Origin: Ligustrum vulgare
Taxonomy: Eukaryota > Streptophyta > Magnoliopsida > Lamiales > Oleaceae
DNA: 64,000 nucleotides
Direction of reading: 5' to 3'
Assembly: GCA_963555705.1 (NCBI GenBank)
Contig: OY743169.1
Coordinates: 8,866,014 to 8,930,013 of the forward strand
Below the pieces are notes generated by a model. The model was not told the origin of the DNA and ran no database searches. It saw nothing but the letters and a program-made list of their open reading frames with translations. Made by a program: the position numbers and the translations under genes. This document shows, piece by piece, positions 10,629-22,276 of the stretch. Numbering within the stretch: the stretch's first letter is position 1; every line of letters starts with the position of its first letter.

Positions 10629-11519
10629 ACTTGATCTTATGATTTCTGAACACTTAATCAGAATCTCTTCTTCTTCTTCTTATGTAGCATCATCGCTACC
10701 ATATTTAACCCAACCATATATTAACCCACTGGACTTTGACTAAATGCATCAATTTGTTTTCTTAAGACATGGACTTTTCTATCAATAATAGACATATGTC
10801 TACTCATAAATTCTTCTGAATCAAAATGAAAATTCCCAATCGTATGTGATATTTCATCATATCTTGTAGTATTCATGTAACTTGTCATTTATCATCGTAT
10901 CATGTGACCTCAAATATTAGTATTAATATCTCTAAAATTTCAATAAATCTTTACTAACATATCATACCATAATAATTTGTCATTTCTTCTTATCACCAAA
11001 TATCCCAAAATAATTAAAACGATTACCTGAATATTCTCTATGTAATATACCCAAACATGTTATTCACATATCAACATAATCATCAGTTTATCTTTCCAAT
11101 ATTTGTAACCCAAAATTTCTGCAAAATTCAATAAACAAATATCTCCCAAATAATTAAAATTCTTAACTCAAATATCATAACATTTCCCGTAAGGTATTCC
11201 TTTCACTTGCACAAACTTATTAATCCTGATTCAATACAGTCCTTATTTCACTTTCACGTATCCCCGTATTATTTCTATACCTTGATTATTATATCAAAAT
11301 ATCAGTACCCAAAATCCAAGAAAATATTCCATATCTCAAATCCCGTCATCATCAAATCTTCCTTTTATCAAGAAAGTAAACGGCGCATAAACTCTTGTTC
11401 CCTCTTTTCCATTATTCTATTCCGCGCTTTCTTGCTGGAATCAATATCACGCAGATTCCCTCCGATCCTTAATGCTTTTAAATAGTTCATGCTGGGAAGA
11501 GGTTAGATCCATCAAAAAC

Positions 11520-12071
11520 ATGGATATCCTTCTTACAAACATTCGCAAGTATTATTCCAGTCTTCCAATGAATGATCTGAGGAAAATTTATCGAATAAGA
11601 CTCGAAAGATTGAGGTTGCTGATGGCTCATGGTGTTTCAGAAGATGTTCGCTGGTTGATCGAAGCAAAGGTTCGACTATCTGGTGAATTACCTATGACAT
11701 TTCCAAAGCACATGCCTGGTTTAGGCAAAAGCATCTTCGCAAAGAAACGAAGAGCAAAAAGGCTGAATGGTTGCTACAAATGTGCTCGTTGGAACTGTGA
11801 TACTCGTTGCAAAACAGTAGGATATTCTTCTACTAATCGGGATGATAAAATCAAATTCATAAAGGGTGGACTGAGTAAGGAGTCTTTGGATGATATTCGA
11901 CTGACTCTTGAGACGCACCCAAGTGGTTATGTGCAACGTGAACTTCTCTCCTTATACGCTCAGTTTAACGAGGACAAAAATCGTTATAGTCTCCAAAATA
12001 TAATAGCAAAAGATCCTGTTTGCCAGTCTGTTTTACAAAATGAGGCTTCTGGCAGTTCAACAATGATATAA
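11520..12071 (+). CDS. Small basic Cys-rich protein, viral nucleic-acid-binding-protein-like (array copy 2)
   Basis: The second complete copy encodes the same 183 residues as the gene at 4995-5546, with the same basic run (75-81) and four-Cys cluster (85, 88, 93, 97). Both copies are free of stops and frameshifts. That fits either very recent duplication or continuing function; identity alone cannot separate these. The LOG ORF follows 296 bp downstream here too, so the pair has been copied as one cassette. Confidence 0.58.
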   Translation: MDILLTNIRKYYSSLPMNDLRKIYRIRLERLRLLMAHGVSEDVRWLIEAKVRLSGELPMTFPKHMPGLGKSIFAKKRRAKRLNGCYKCARWNCDTRCKTVGYSSTNRDDKIKFIKGGLSKESLDDIRLTLETHPSGYVQRELLSLYAQFNEDKNRYSLQNIIAKDPVCQSVLQNEASGSSTMI

Positions 12072-12367
12072 GGTAAATCTCTTGATACACATTTAAAATA
12101 TTTTGCTGTTTTCTTTCACGCGTTTTGGAAATAAAATATATTTTCCTTTCTCGAGTTTTGATAAAGCTGGAAATAAATCACCGAAAGGTGATATCTTTGG
12201 TAAAACAGTCAAAAGTTGGCCGATTTTGTCAAAAGTAAATCTTTACTTTTTCATAATCAATCAAAAACAGTAAATTTTTTCGGCTTTAAATAGCCAAACA
12301 TATTTCATAGTTCAGGCATCCCAAAATCACATCTTCTTTGTAAGTTTTCTCTTGTATACTATCAAAG

Positions 12368-13021
12368 ATGGAAGCACCAAAACCTCGACAGATCAAAACT
12401 ATTTGTGTATTTTGTGGATCAAAAGTGGGGAAAGGCTTCAGTTATCTAGAAGCGGCCGTAGATCTTGGAAAGAAACTGGGGGAAAAAGGTATCACTCTTG
12501 TGTATGGGGGTGGTAGCAGTGGTCTAATGGGTTGTGTTTCCCAATCTGCTCTTGCAGAGAAATCAAAAGTAATCGGTGTCATACCTGTCCCTTTGGTAGA
12601 TGTTGCAGGCAAAACACGAGGGCATGAAGTTCAAACCTTATCCATCCATGAACGCATAACTTGTATGCTATATGGTTCTGATGCCTTTATAGCCCTGCCC
12701 GGAGGTTTTGGTACCTTAGAAGAAATCTTTAACATTACCTCGTGGGCTCAACTAGATCTCCATACTAAGCCTATTGGGCTTCTGAATGTTAACAATTTCT
12801 TTGATGGTTTGTTAACCTTTCTTGATTATGTTGTGGAACAGGGATTCATCTCTCCATTTTCCAGAAGGCTTCTTATTTCTGCTCCTACTATTGATGAACT
12901 ACTGGATAAACTGCAGTCATATATCTCAATACAAGATCCAGCAGGGGTTAAGATAGATTGGTCGCAAGGAAGGGGAATCAAGCGAAAATGGAGTCCGGTT
13001 AATGTAAACTTAACTTTATGA
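12368..13021 (+). CDS. LOG-like: LOG-like cytokinin riboside 5'-monophosphate phosphoribohydrolase, intronless (array copy 2)
   Basis: The second complete copy encodes the same 217 residues, including the PGGFGTLEE signature (111-119) and the GGGSSGLMG loop. Its flanks match copy 1, so each array unit offers one expressible LOG cassette. Window position 1 corresponds to a point about 30 bp after the stop codon of LOG in the repeat unit, so another LOG copy very probably ends just left of the window. Confidence 0.87.
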   Translation: MEAPKPRQIKTICVFCGSKVGKGFSYLEAAVDLGKKLGEKGITLVYGGGSSGLMGCVSQSALAEKSKVIGVIPVPLVDVAGKTRGHEVQTLSIHERITCMLYGSDAFIALPGGFGTLEEIFNITSWAQLDLHTKPIGLLNVNNFFDGLLTFLDYVVEQGFISPFSRRLLISAPTIDELLDKLQSYISIQDPAGVKIDWSQGRGIKRKWSPVNVNLTL

Positions 13022-15013
13022 ATCTTAGAATAGGTGGGGGTAGAGTACGGAGTATTCTTACTCTCGAGACACCCCTCTAATTTCCTAGGATTTTCCTTAA
13101 TGTTTAAATCTTGTGTGTACCTCAAAGGTTCCAGGTGGTAGATTACGGAGTATTCTTACTCTCGAAACACACCTCTTTGAAGGTTTCTTTATTTCCTCAA
13201 AAGGTCAGAGGTGGTAGGATACGGCTACTCCGGAAACACATCTCTCAATTTGAGGAATTTCCCATGTTGCTTTCTTTTGCTTTTGCGTGTTTCATGTATT
13301 TCCTTTCTAGGGTGACTCTTGTGTGTTCTCCTTATGAGAAAATAATAATATTTCTGTTATCATCTACTAAATCTCGTTTGTGATGTAAATGAACTTGTAT
13401 GTCTAACCTCAATTCTCTTAGTGATTGCATACCATACTATGCTCTTAACTCCAAACGATAAAATTCTAGGCAGAGTTTTCCTTTGAAATTTGGACTTAAT
13501 CCAAATCGTAAGCATACTTCATAACTCACAATTATAAATAATTCCACATTTGATCACAACGATCTAAAAATTGACCACAATTTCATCAAACTTCAATATC
13601 ATAAAAAAATATTCCAGAAAATCAATTCATAATTCCTCAACATAGAAATTTCAAATCATAGTCGTCAATATCACAATATCACTTCCTTCAATACCTTAAT
13701 TGGCTCAAAAGATTACTCATACTTATATTTATAAGTCATAAATCATATTCCCAAAATTTAATCACAAGGCCAAAGTTCATAATAAATTTCTCTTCAATAT
13801 AGAGGCATAATTCACTTACTCAACATAATATCCATTACTTAATTCCCAATAACCAAATCTTTAAATCTCTAACTTCATAATGCTTCTCATAAAAGTCTCA
13901 TTAAAATCATATCACTTATAATCTTAACATCTCATAAAAATTCATAAAATTGGCTCGCTATTTCTCATTAAATCTAAATGATAGATAATCTGAACATATT
14001 TCTAGTCCTTTCTGTTGACTTCTCATACTTAGTGCCATGTCTAAAATCAATTATGCAAAGTCCATTTAGGGCTCATCATTTCTAACCTTGACGACAAAGA
14101 TTATTTTGAAAATCATTCGTAAATCATATTTTTTTTTTTCATTATACTAAACACTCGTTTTCTTTCTGAAATTTTTTTTTTTTTTTTTTTTTTCAGAATT
14201 GAAATTTGAAGAGTGGTACCAATAATCATCCACAGTTTTTCCTTACTTTTAAGCAAAGGTAGTGATAAAGGGATAAATTATTGTACGAATTCATTATTAA
14301 TTTTGTTTGTTTAATATATTATTCCATATATATTTTTTTTTTGGCAAAAATTACGAACCAACTTAATTTCTAATTGAGTCAATCTTACTAAGCTTAATAT
14401 GCACCAAAATTCATATAAATATCCTCTCTGTCTCATGATTCTACATTGAAAAGAATAAAAAAATTGAGTCTTCTATCAATTTATATCATACTCAACATGT
14501 ATATTTCACTTAAAGATTCATAACATATGAATATTTCATACTTAACATGTCTTAATAAAATCGTAAATGACTTGCAAAGCATATAACATACCTGGTTCGA
14601 GGAGTCAATACGTGGAGAGTGACATAGTAGAGTGATGAGTTAAAATATTTCATAAAAAAATAATTATTAATCATTTCGCATCTTTACATAAGATTGGGCC
14701 TAATTAACCCAAATAAAAATTTATCGTCAAATCTTATTTTCCTTTAGTCCTCGAACTTCTAGAAATTTATCAAAGACATCAATATAACATCATATCACTA
14801 ACTAATTATATTCCATAAAATTTTCAGGACATTACAAGCTCCCTTGCTTAAAATGAATTTTGTCCTTGAAATTCGCGCATCAAATTTCATCATGCTTTTC
14901 AAAATCATAACCATACTTGACATGTGAAAATTCAACTTTTTTTTTTTTTTGAATAGTGATTTCGTTCACTGTTCATCATGAATAGCACGTCGTTTTACTG
15001 TTCACGTGAATAG

Positions 15014-15062
<49 letters not shown>

Positions 15063-15105
15063 AATAAAATTTCAAAAATCTACAGAATCGTTTTTAAAAC
15101 TCTTT

Positions 15106-15117
15106 GCTCTGATACCA
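15106..15117 (-). other. Primer binding site, array copy 3
   Basis: The same TGGTATCAGAGC motif on the minus strand, 2 bp inside LTR copy 3. Confidence 0.85.
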
Positions 15118-15119
15118 AC

Positions 15120-17108
15120 TGTGACGACCCGAATTCTCGACCATTCGAGTGCCACTAAAAGTGACTCATATCATATTATCGAGACTTAAATAGTAATGTA
15201 AAATTATTCAAAAGAATAATTAGAATCCCATAATTTTATTTGTGAATAAAAATAGAACATAATTTTCTTACATAAAGTTCAACATAATTATCTCATCAAT
15301 CTTAACCACTTTTGCCACTTCCATGTTGACCGCCTCGAACCTTCAATTATCTGAAAATGGTAAATATCGTGGAGTGAGATTTATAAAATCCCAGTAAGTA
15401 TACCAAGCATAAATTTTCTTTTGAAAGCATATGGATCATTTTCATCATAACATAGGATAGGATCGAAATACTCATAAACATAGGGAGACACAAGAATTTT
15501 ACCGAACTTAAATGGCAAGAATTCTTATGTGTAGCGCTACTAAACTCCGGTCCCCTTAGCATAATCATAAACATATCATATGGGACCCATAGCAATCTTG
15601 TGAGATTGATTTCATAGCAATGATCCAAACATTTTCGTAAAAACATAATGTATATTTACTTTTCATAAAAACATACTTACTTTTCTTAAAAACATAAGGT
15701 ATTTTACTTTTCATAAAAACATACTTACTTTTCTTAAAAACATAAGGTGTATTTACCTTTCATAAAAACATACTTACTTTTCATAAAAATATAAGGTATA
15801 CTTACTTTTCATAAAAACATAAGGTAATACCTTTCATAAAAACATACTTACTTTTCATAAAAACATAAGGTATATTTACCTTTCATAAAAACATACTTAC
15901 TTTTCTTAAAAACATAAGATATACTTACTTGTCATAAAAACATACTTACTTTTCATAAAAACATAAGGTGTATTTACCTTTCATAAAAACATACTTACTT
16001 TTCATAAAAACATAAGATATACTTACCTTTTAAAAGATTAAAATGAAGTGTAGTAGTAAATGGACCAAAACTTTCTTGACCACCTTGAATTTCTCTTACT
16101 TGTGGATTTTGTCAAGAGATTGGAAATAAGTGTATATGTGTAGAGTTGTGTGTAAAAGAGATGTGTTTAAATAGATGTATAAAGTTGGCATATTGTAAAC
16201 ATAATCATTCAATTCTATTAATTTTAACACATCATTTTCTTAAAGTAAAGCACCATTCATATACTTTTCCATATTTATACAAATAATATGCTCTTCATGA
16301 TTATATATAATGGAGTATATAAATCATTCATATACTTTTCCATATTTATACAAATATTATGCTCTTCATGATTACATATAATGGAGTCTTATCAATCATT
16401 CATATACTTTTCCATATTTATACAAATATTATGCTCTTCATGATTATTTATAATGGAGTATATAAATCATTCATATACTTTTCCATATTTATACAAATAT
16501 TATGCTCTTCATGATTACATATAATGGAGTCTTATCAATCATTCATATACTTTTCCATATTTATACAAATATTATGCTCTTCATGATTACATATAATGGA
16601 GTATATAAATCATTCATATACTTTTCCATACTTATACAAATATTATGCTCTTCATGATTACATATAATGGAGTCTTATCAATCATTCATATACTTTTCCA
16701 TATTTATACAAATATTATGCTCTTCATGATTATATATAATGGAGTATATAAATCATTCATATACTTTTCCATATTTATACAAATATTATGCTCTTCATGA
16801 TTACATATAATGGAACCTCCCATGCTTGCATATATTTTCTTAATTTCAATAATAAAAGTAATTTTTGTATAAATAAATATTGGGATAACATTGAATTAAG
16901 TACTTGGACTTAATATACTTTAAATCAAGAGAATGGAGATATTTTTAGAAATTCGGAATTTAATTTAAAATCGAACGATCTCGATTATTTCTTGACTTGG
17001 CTATACGAATACGTCGTGGCGTTAACTTAATAAAAATGGGTGAAATAGTAGCGACACGATTTTCTATTAAAATAATTATTAATCGCGTAAAATTTCTTGG
17101 TCGCTACA
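15120..17108 (-). repeat. LTR copy 3, right end of the array
   Basis: This 1989-bp LTR carries a few private changes against copies 1 and 2, for example gatgTgttt for gatgGgttt near 16162 and ataCttatac for ataTttatac near 16630. Its right end, GGTCGCTACA at 17108, abuts unrelated Tat-like sequence, so this is the true right border of the insertion and its 5' LTR. The left border and the target-site duplication lie outside the window. Confidence 0.87.
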
Positions 17109-17885
17109 ACCTCACTCTGCAACAATAGGGAAACAAATACTGCCTACCAACTACTACAGAATGAAGACTGCCTATCAACTATTACAGAGGACGTCTCTAT
17201 TACAGACTGATCTTCGTCACCCCAACAACGGCGACATGCTTGTGAACAAGAATGACCCGCCTGGTAGGTCTTTCCCCCTTCCTCATCTCAACCTTTGTGA
17301 AGCTTCCATCCTCGTCTTCTCAGATGCATCCGCTGGAAGTAATCACAATAGGTGAACGGCCTGAGAAGCACTCTCGCAAGCCATTGGCCGATCATGGGGT
17401 AAGAAATGGCCGGTGAGCGCTCCCCACAAGCAATTCCTCTACATCTAACGACCCTGGAAAGGGATCACAAGGGAGAGAGACGTCGAAGAGAGTCTCCACG
17501 GCCAAGGAAAAAATTCCTATATCTCCCATACCAAAGGTATGTTTAGAGCAGATCGTGGGAAAAGAAAGTTAGATGGTTCATATTCGGGAGAAATGGGAAC
17601 AAAAGACTTGTCAAACATGGGGGATATAATGATAGCAGTGGCGTACAAGACTGGAAGAAAGGGATAAGAGACGTATCTGCAACTAAATCCCCTTTTTATG
17701 GGGAAAGAGTTCACCTCTTTATGCGAGAAAAAGAAGGCAGAAAGACAGAATCTGAACGGTCTATGTTGGAAAAGATGGAAGAAGATTGGAATGCTGAGAA
17801 TTTCTGGGAAAAATGACATATCGAAATGATTAATATGGCATAAAATTAATGGATGAACATTAATTCCGCCATAATGGGGGATAAT
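17109..17885 (+). mobile_element. 3' internal fragment of a Tat-like Ty3/gypsy element
   Basis: This GC-richer block has no intact ORF and ends in a purine-rich tract, aatgggggataat (17873-17885), directly before an LTR-like TGTTGATGCCC. Polypurine tract plus TGTTGATGCCC is typical of Tat-lineage elements. Its left edge coincides exactly with the right border of the LARD array at 17108, so the array apparently inserted into, and separated, this element. The 5' portion is not in the window. Confidence 0.5.
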
Positions 17886-18561
17886 TGTTGATGCCCAAAA
17901 AATACCCAAAATGCAAGAGGCCTAAGCCTTGACCCAAACCAAAAGAGGCCCAACGTTAAGGGCTCATTATAGGCAAGAAATTGGATGACTGAGCGATTGT
18001 ACGGCAGCTAGGATATTTGGGCGACAGGGCGAGCGATGGAGCAGTTGGGCGACTAAGCAAGTAGAAGTAGTTTTAACACTTATCTTATGATCACATAACA
18101 GTTGTTGACGAAGGTGACAGTTGAAGTGACGAATTGTGGAAGTTACTTAGAGCAACGTGGCTAGCGGATGTTACAAGGACGTGGGCGACGGTTATGCAAC
18201 GTGGAGGAAGCAAATTAATCCATGCAAGTGTTACAAATCAAGGCGACAAACCAAAGATTCAAATATTGGCAGCGGTTGAAGGAAGTTCGTGCATTTGTAT
18301 ATATTGTAAAAACTTAGTCATCTAGAAAACGAATCAATCAAATCTCAACAAGAAGATATGTAATTTCCTTTATTTTTACTTTTATCATCAAACTCTTAGT
18401 GTAATTTGTGTGCTTGCGCCCCTTAGAGGTGTTTTGTCTTCACCGTAATCTTCATAAATATAACACCCCTCGTTGGGACTTTATCTCGAGAGGTTTGTTC
18501 CTTACACATTCGTCTGATCCCCCTTTGGTAATTGTTAGCGAGGTGATTTCTGCGCGAAACA
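17886..18561 (+). repeat. Probable 3' LTR of the Tat-like element
   Basis: The segment starts TGTTGATGCCCAAAA and ends tgcgcgaaaca, giving TG...CA termini and about 676 bp. Near its end it has taacacccctcgttgggact and a ccccctttggtaattgttagcgaggtg stretch of the kind found in Tat-type LTRs. No second copy is in the window, and the flanks (ataat left, gtaga right) give no duplication, as expected for the 3' LTR alone. Confidence 0.5.
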
Positions 18562-21480
18562 GTAGATTGAACTAAACCGCAACTAATGGTTTAGTTTGGT
18601 TAGTTTTGGAAAAATTCCAAACCACCTTAAACGATTTGGTTTATGTTTCGATTGTCAAAACCGTGATTTCAAACAGTTAACCCGCCAAATTTTAAAAATT
18701 AAAAAAAATAAAAATAAAGGCAAACGTTCAATTTAAAAAAAAAAAAATGTAACACACTTTTTATTGTCAACAAATCAAAATTAAGGAGTCAAGATTAATT
18801 TGTTCAAATCCACAACCATTTGGAAACAATTCCTGCTCCTTCAATTCATAATCATCATCCAAGATATTTTCTTAAAATGCGATTTTTAATGTAAGAGCTA
18901 ACTACGATTTGCTTCTTTATAATTAGTTTGTTTGTCAACATGAATTGATTCACCATAAAACACTCAATAAGAAATTTAATACTATTATTGAGCTAGTTTC
19001 AACTTAAATTTTTAGATGAATATGTGTCTTTGAAGTCGCTTTGAAATATACTAATTCATTCGTTGGCAATCCGCGGTTTCAAATCGCAAAAAATAGTTTG
19101 ATTTAGTTTTGTTTAGAAAAGGAAATGGTTTGGTTTGGAAAAATTTCAAACCGTTTTAAATGATTTGGTTTGAAATATTACTATAAATCGCCCAAACCAA
19201 ACCTTGTTCAACCCACAACAAAGTGAAAATTTCGAATTAAGACATGTTTTACAACGCTTATCCACTCTCTCCTCGCACCAAAGATTTTCCTTGCAAAATA
19301 AACACTTAAATGTAGGATCTCCAATGTCTATGTACTTCGAACAATCAAACAATAAATGAAAAAGTTAATAATATAGATCATGCATATAAAAGATAAGATT
19401 TACTGTTTTGGTCATTGACAATAAAAAACAATACATATAAGAAAATAATTCAATACTCATAAAAAAAGAAAAAAAAAACTAAAATTGTGAAATTGACAAA
19501 AGACGCATCAAATTCATGGTATTATGGATTTTTGCAATATTTATACAACGTAATTGCTTTTTATGAAAATTATAATATAACATTGATCATCTCAATTTTC
19601 AGTTAAAAAAATTGGGAGACAATTTACTTATTGTTGTAGAAATTTTAGAATCATAAATATTGATTAAAATATAAAAATTAATATCATGTCCTATTTAATT
19701 ATTTTTAAAAATTTAGACTTAACAGTTAGGACAAAAAATCATTAATAACTATATAATTTCAAAACAATATAAATAACTGTTAATGTTAAAAAATATGATA
19801 TGAGACTTTCTAGAATAAAAAATTAAATAATAATTAAATGTAATTGTAAATAAAATTATTTTGATAAATAATCTGATATAGAAATGAAGGTTATTAAATG
19901 TAACTTTCTATAAAAATACTAATTAATTTAATGGAACGCAATACAAAGGAGTTCGAATTTTTAGATGTACTAAATAACTAAAAAGTAAAATTATTTATAA
20001 AAAAAATTTATACGATAAGGTTTATTTAGTATTAGATGCATAATACAACTTCGATATAATTTTGAACTGAAAATTTTATATTGAATTTCTATGATTGCAC
20101 ACAAATATTTATTTGTAAGATTCAAAACATTAAAAAATCAGAATAATTTTATGAAAAGAAAGGTTTAAATACAAATAACCAAATATGAATAAGTAAAAAA
20201 AAAATCTTAATATATATAATAATAGTATAACAGCCAAAAAAACCCACACATAGTTTCCCGCCATTTTAGGAAACTTTGTAATTTTATTAATTATTTTAAT
20301 AATTGAATTAGGAAACTTCAATTAATGCAAAATAATCATAAGTGACATGTAATAAATGACTTATTGATTGTAAAAAATAAAAAATCTATAAAAAGATCAA
20401 ATTGTATATTATTTTTATTCTTTTGATAATTATTGTAATATTTTGAAGTAAAAAAATATGCAATATAGGTGTCAAATTCATGATCTTAACGAGAAGTTCA
20501 ATACAAGTTAAAAAATGAGAGCAAACTCTAAATATATCATTCTTAAAATTGCCTCAAATAATAAAGGTAAAAGTTTTACTTATACTTTTTACTTTTTTCA
20601 ATATCCAATCTTTTTAATTTATCCCATCTAAGTCATAAAATGATATTTATCATTTCTTACCTAACTTCAATTTGACATCAATGATTAATTTCAAATCTTT
20701 TTTCTTATCAAATTAAAAGAAATAATGATATCCGATCTTTCTAAGTAAATTCAATTGAATCATTTTAATTTCTACAACTTCAGGTTTCGATAAAATCTTT
20801 GGTAATTTTGAAATTAATTTTATAAATTTACTCATTTTGTTCATTTATCTATTTTTAAATTTTTATAAATTTAAAATAACATCAATTTGTAAAATATATA
20901 CTACAAACTTTAACAATTAATTCATTGAATTCTATAGAAAATAAAAATATAAGGTTTTATCAAACTTATTCTATTTAAAAATAAAATATAGTCCATACAT
21001 TTATTTTAACATGCACAAAAAATAATTTTGTGTGTGTGTGGATAACATGACCATTTTCAATACTTGGTGAAAAATAAAATGTCACATTGTATTTGAAACC
21101 ATTGAATAGGAGTAAGTTTGATATAAACTATAGAAATAATTTTAAATGTATGATTGAAAGTGAAAGAAGGTAGTATAAAAAATAAAATAATTGTCAAATC
21201 AATCAATTGAGTGGTTAAAAATTGATTTTCTTTTTTTAGAATGTGTGGTTAAAAAGTAGTATGTGCAATTGTGAAAAAGTTATTTTTGAATAATCAATTC
21301 TATAAGAATAAATAAACTAAGGAAATTAGATAATGAACAATTAACTGTTAAAAAAATGCAATTCATAACTTTTCTTTTCTTTTTTTTGATATTTTGATTG
21401 TATATTGAATATACAATTTATGCATTAAAGTAAAAAAATTTATATAGAGAAATGAAATTACAAATTATTCACAATTTGTG
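18562..21480. other. AT-rich intergenic DNA without recognised genes
   Basis: I see no credible gene here. Two diverged direct copies of a tggtttagtttggtt...caaaccacctt type motif lie at about 18585-18650 and 19105-19175. The rest is low-complexity A/T DNA whose short open frames lack any domain signal. Confidence 0.6.
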
Positions 21481-21487
21481 TATGCAA

Positions 21488-21488
<1 letters not shown>

Positions 21489-21532
<44 letters not shown>
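21489..21532. repeat. (ATT)n microsatellite
   Basis: An uninterrupted run of about 14 ATT units. Confidence 0.95.
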
Positions 21533-21594
21533 TTATTGTGTTATTTTTATCGGGCATTGTATTTTTACAACTTATTCAATAAATATTATTTATT

Positions 21595-21623
21595 CCGTGC
21601 ATCACACGGGTGCGATTACTAAT
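21595..21623 (+). mobile_element. Candidate Helitron 3' end
   Basis: A small hairpin, ccgtgcatcacacgg (21595-21609), is followed ten bases later by ctaat. A GC-rich hairpin shortly before a terminal CTRRT is the diagnostic 3' end of Helitrons, which insert between A and T; an A/T-rich flank follows. I could not identify the matching 5' TC end. Confidence 0.4.
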
Positions 21624-21786
21624 TCATCATAAAAGTACTTAAGTGGAAGTAGCATTGAGAATACAAAAAAAATTGAATTTTGAAGTGTAAATACAATAAA
21701 AGCTGAGTTTTTCCGTCAAAACTCATCTACTTTTATATATTATATAGATTATATAGATGATACATATATGCGTTTAATAAGTTGTA

Positions 21787-22276
21787 GTCGACTAAGAAAT
21801 TAATATTTATTGTTCATTGAGTTACTTTTGGCCTTTGTATAAAAGAAAATAGAGTGTGGTGCTGGTATTTTATAAATAATAAATAAATGAAAATGAAAAT
21901 ATCTAAAGAGGATTTATTTTAATCTTTTTGTCCGTTATTCTTTTTTCTTGGATGGGTGGGTTTTGTACAAAAGGAAGAAACAGGTTGTATACAAAATGAT
22001 AAGATATTTACGGGTGTGTCCCATTACGAAAGTCGACTAAGAAATTAATATTTATTGTTCATTGAGTTACTTTTGGCCTTTGTATAAAAGAAAATAGAGT
22101 GTGGTGCTGGTATTTTATAAATAATAAATAAATTAAAATGAAAATATCTAAAGAGGATTTATTTTAATCTTTTTGTCCGTTATTCTTTTTTCTTGGATGG
22201 GTGGGTTTTGTACAAAAGGAAGAAACAGGTTGTATACAAAATGATACGATATTTACGGGTGTGTCCCATTATGAAA
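21787..22276. repeat. 245-bp direct tandem duplication
   Basis: Two adjacent copies (21787-22031 and 22032-22276) both begin gtcgactaagaaattaat and end at ggtgtgtcccattaYgaaa. They differ at only a few positions. The end of the unit includes the first bases of the Harbinger-like element that starts in the second copy, so the duplication is younger than that insertion or shares its breakpoint. Confidence 0.9.

Larger units (their letters stand above)
1..17108 (-). mobile_element. Tandem array of a non-autonomous chromovirus-derived LTR retroelement (LARD-like) with antisense cargo genes
   Basis: The same unit of about 6.52 kb repeats head to tail: partial internal (1-2072), LTR, internal (4062-8597), LTR, internal (10587-15119), LTR. 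Units differ only by homopolymer lengths and a handful of substitutions. LTRs are 1989 bp, start TG and end CA. On the minus strand a primer site matching initiator Met-tRNA (TGGTATCAGAGC) sits 2 bp inside each LTR, and a G-rich polypurine tract borders the other side, so the element reads right to left. The internal region of about 4.5 kb has no gag-pol, only the last residues of a chromovirus polyprotein before the polypurine tract. Two intact ORFs lie on the opposite strand. The array ends exactly at an LTR end (17108) and continues left of the window. LTR-internal-LTR-internal-LTR is the expected product of unequal recombination between LTRs (inference). Confidence 0.85.

Noticed and set aside
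17517..17909. 130-codon minus-strand open frame
   Set aside because: It runs antisense through the 3' non-coding part, polypurine tract and LTR start of the Tat-like element, with no family signal.
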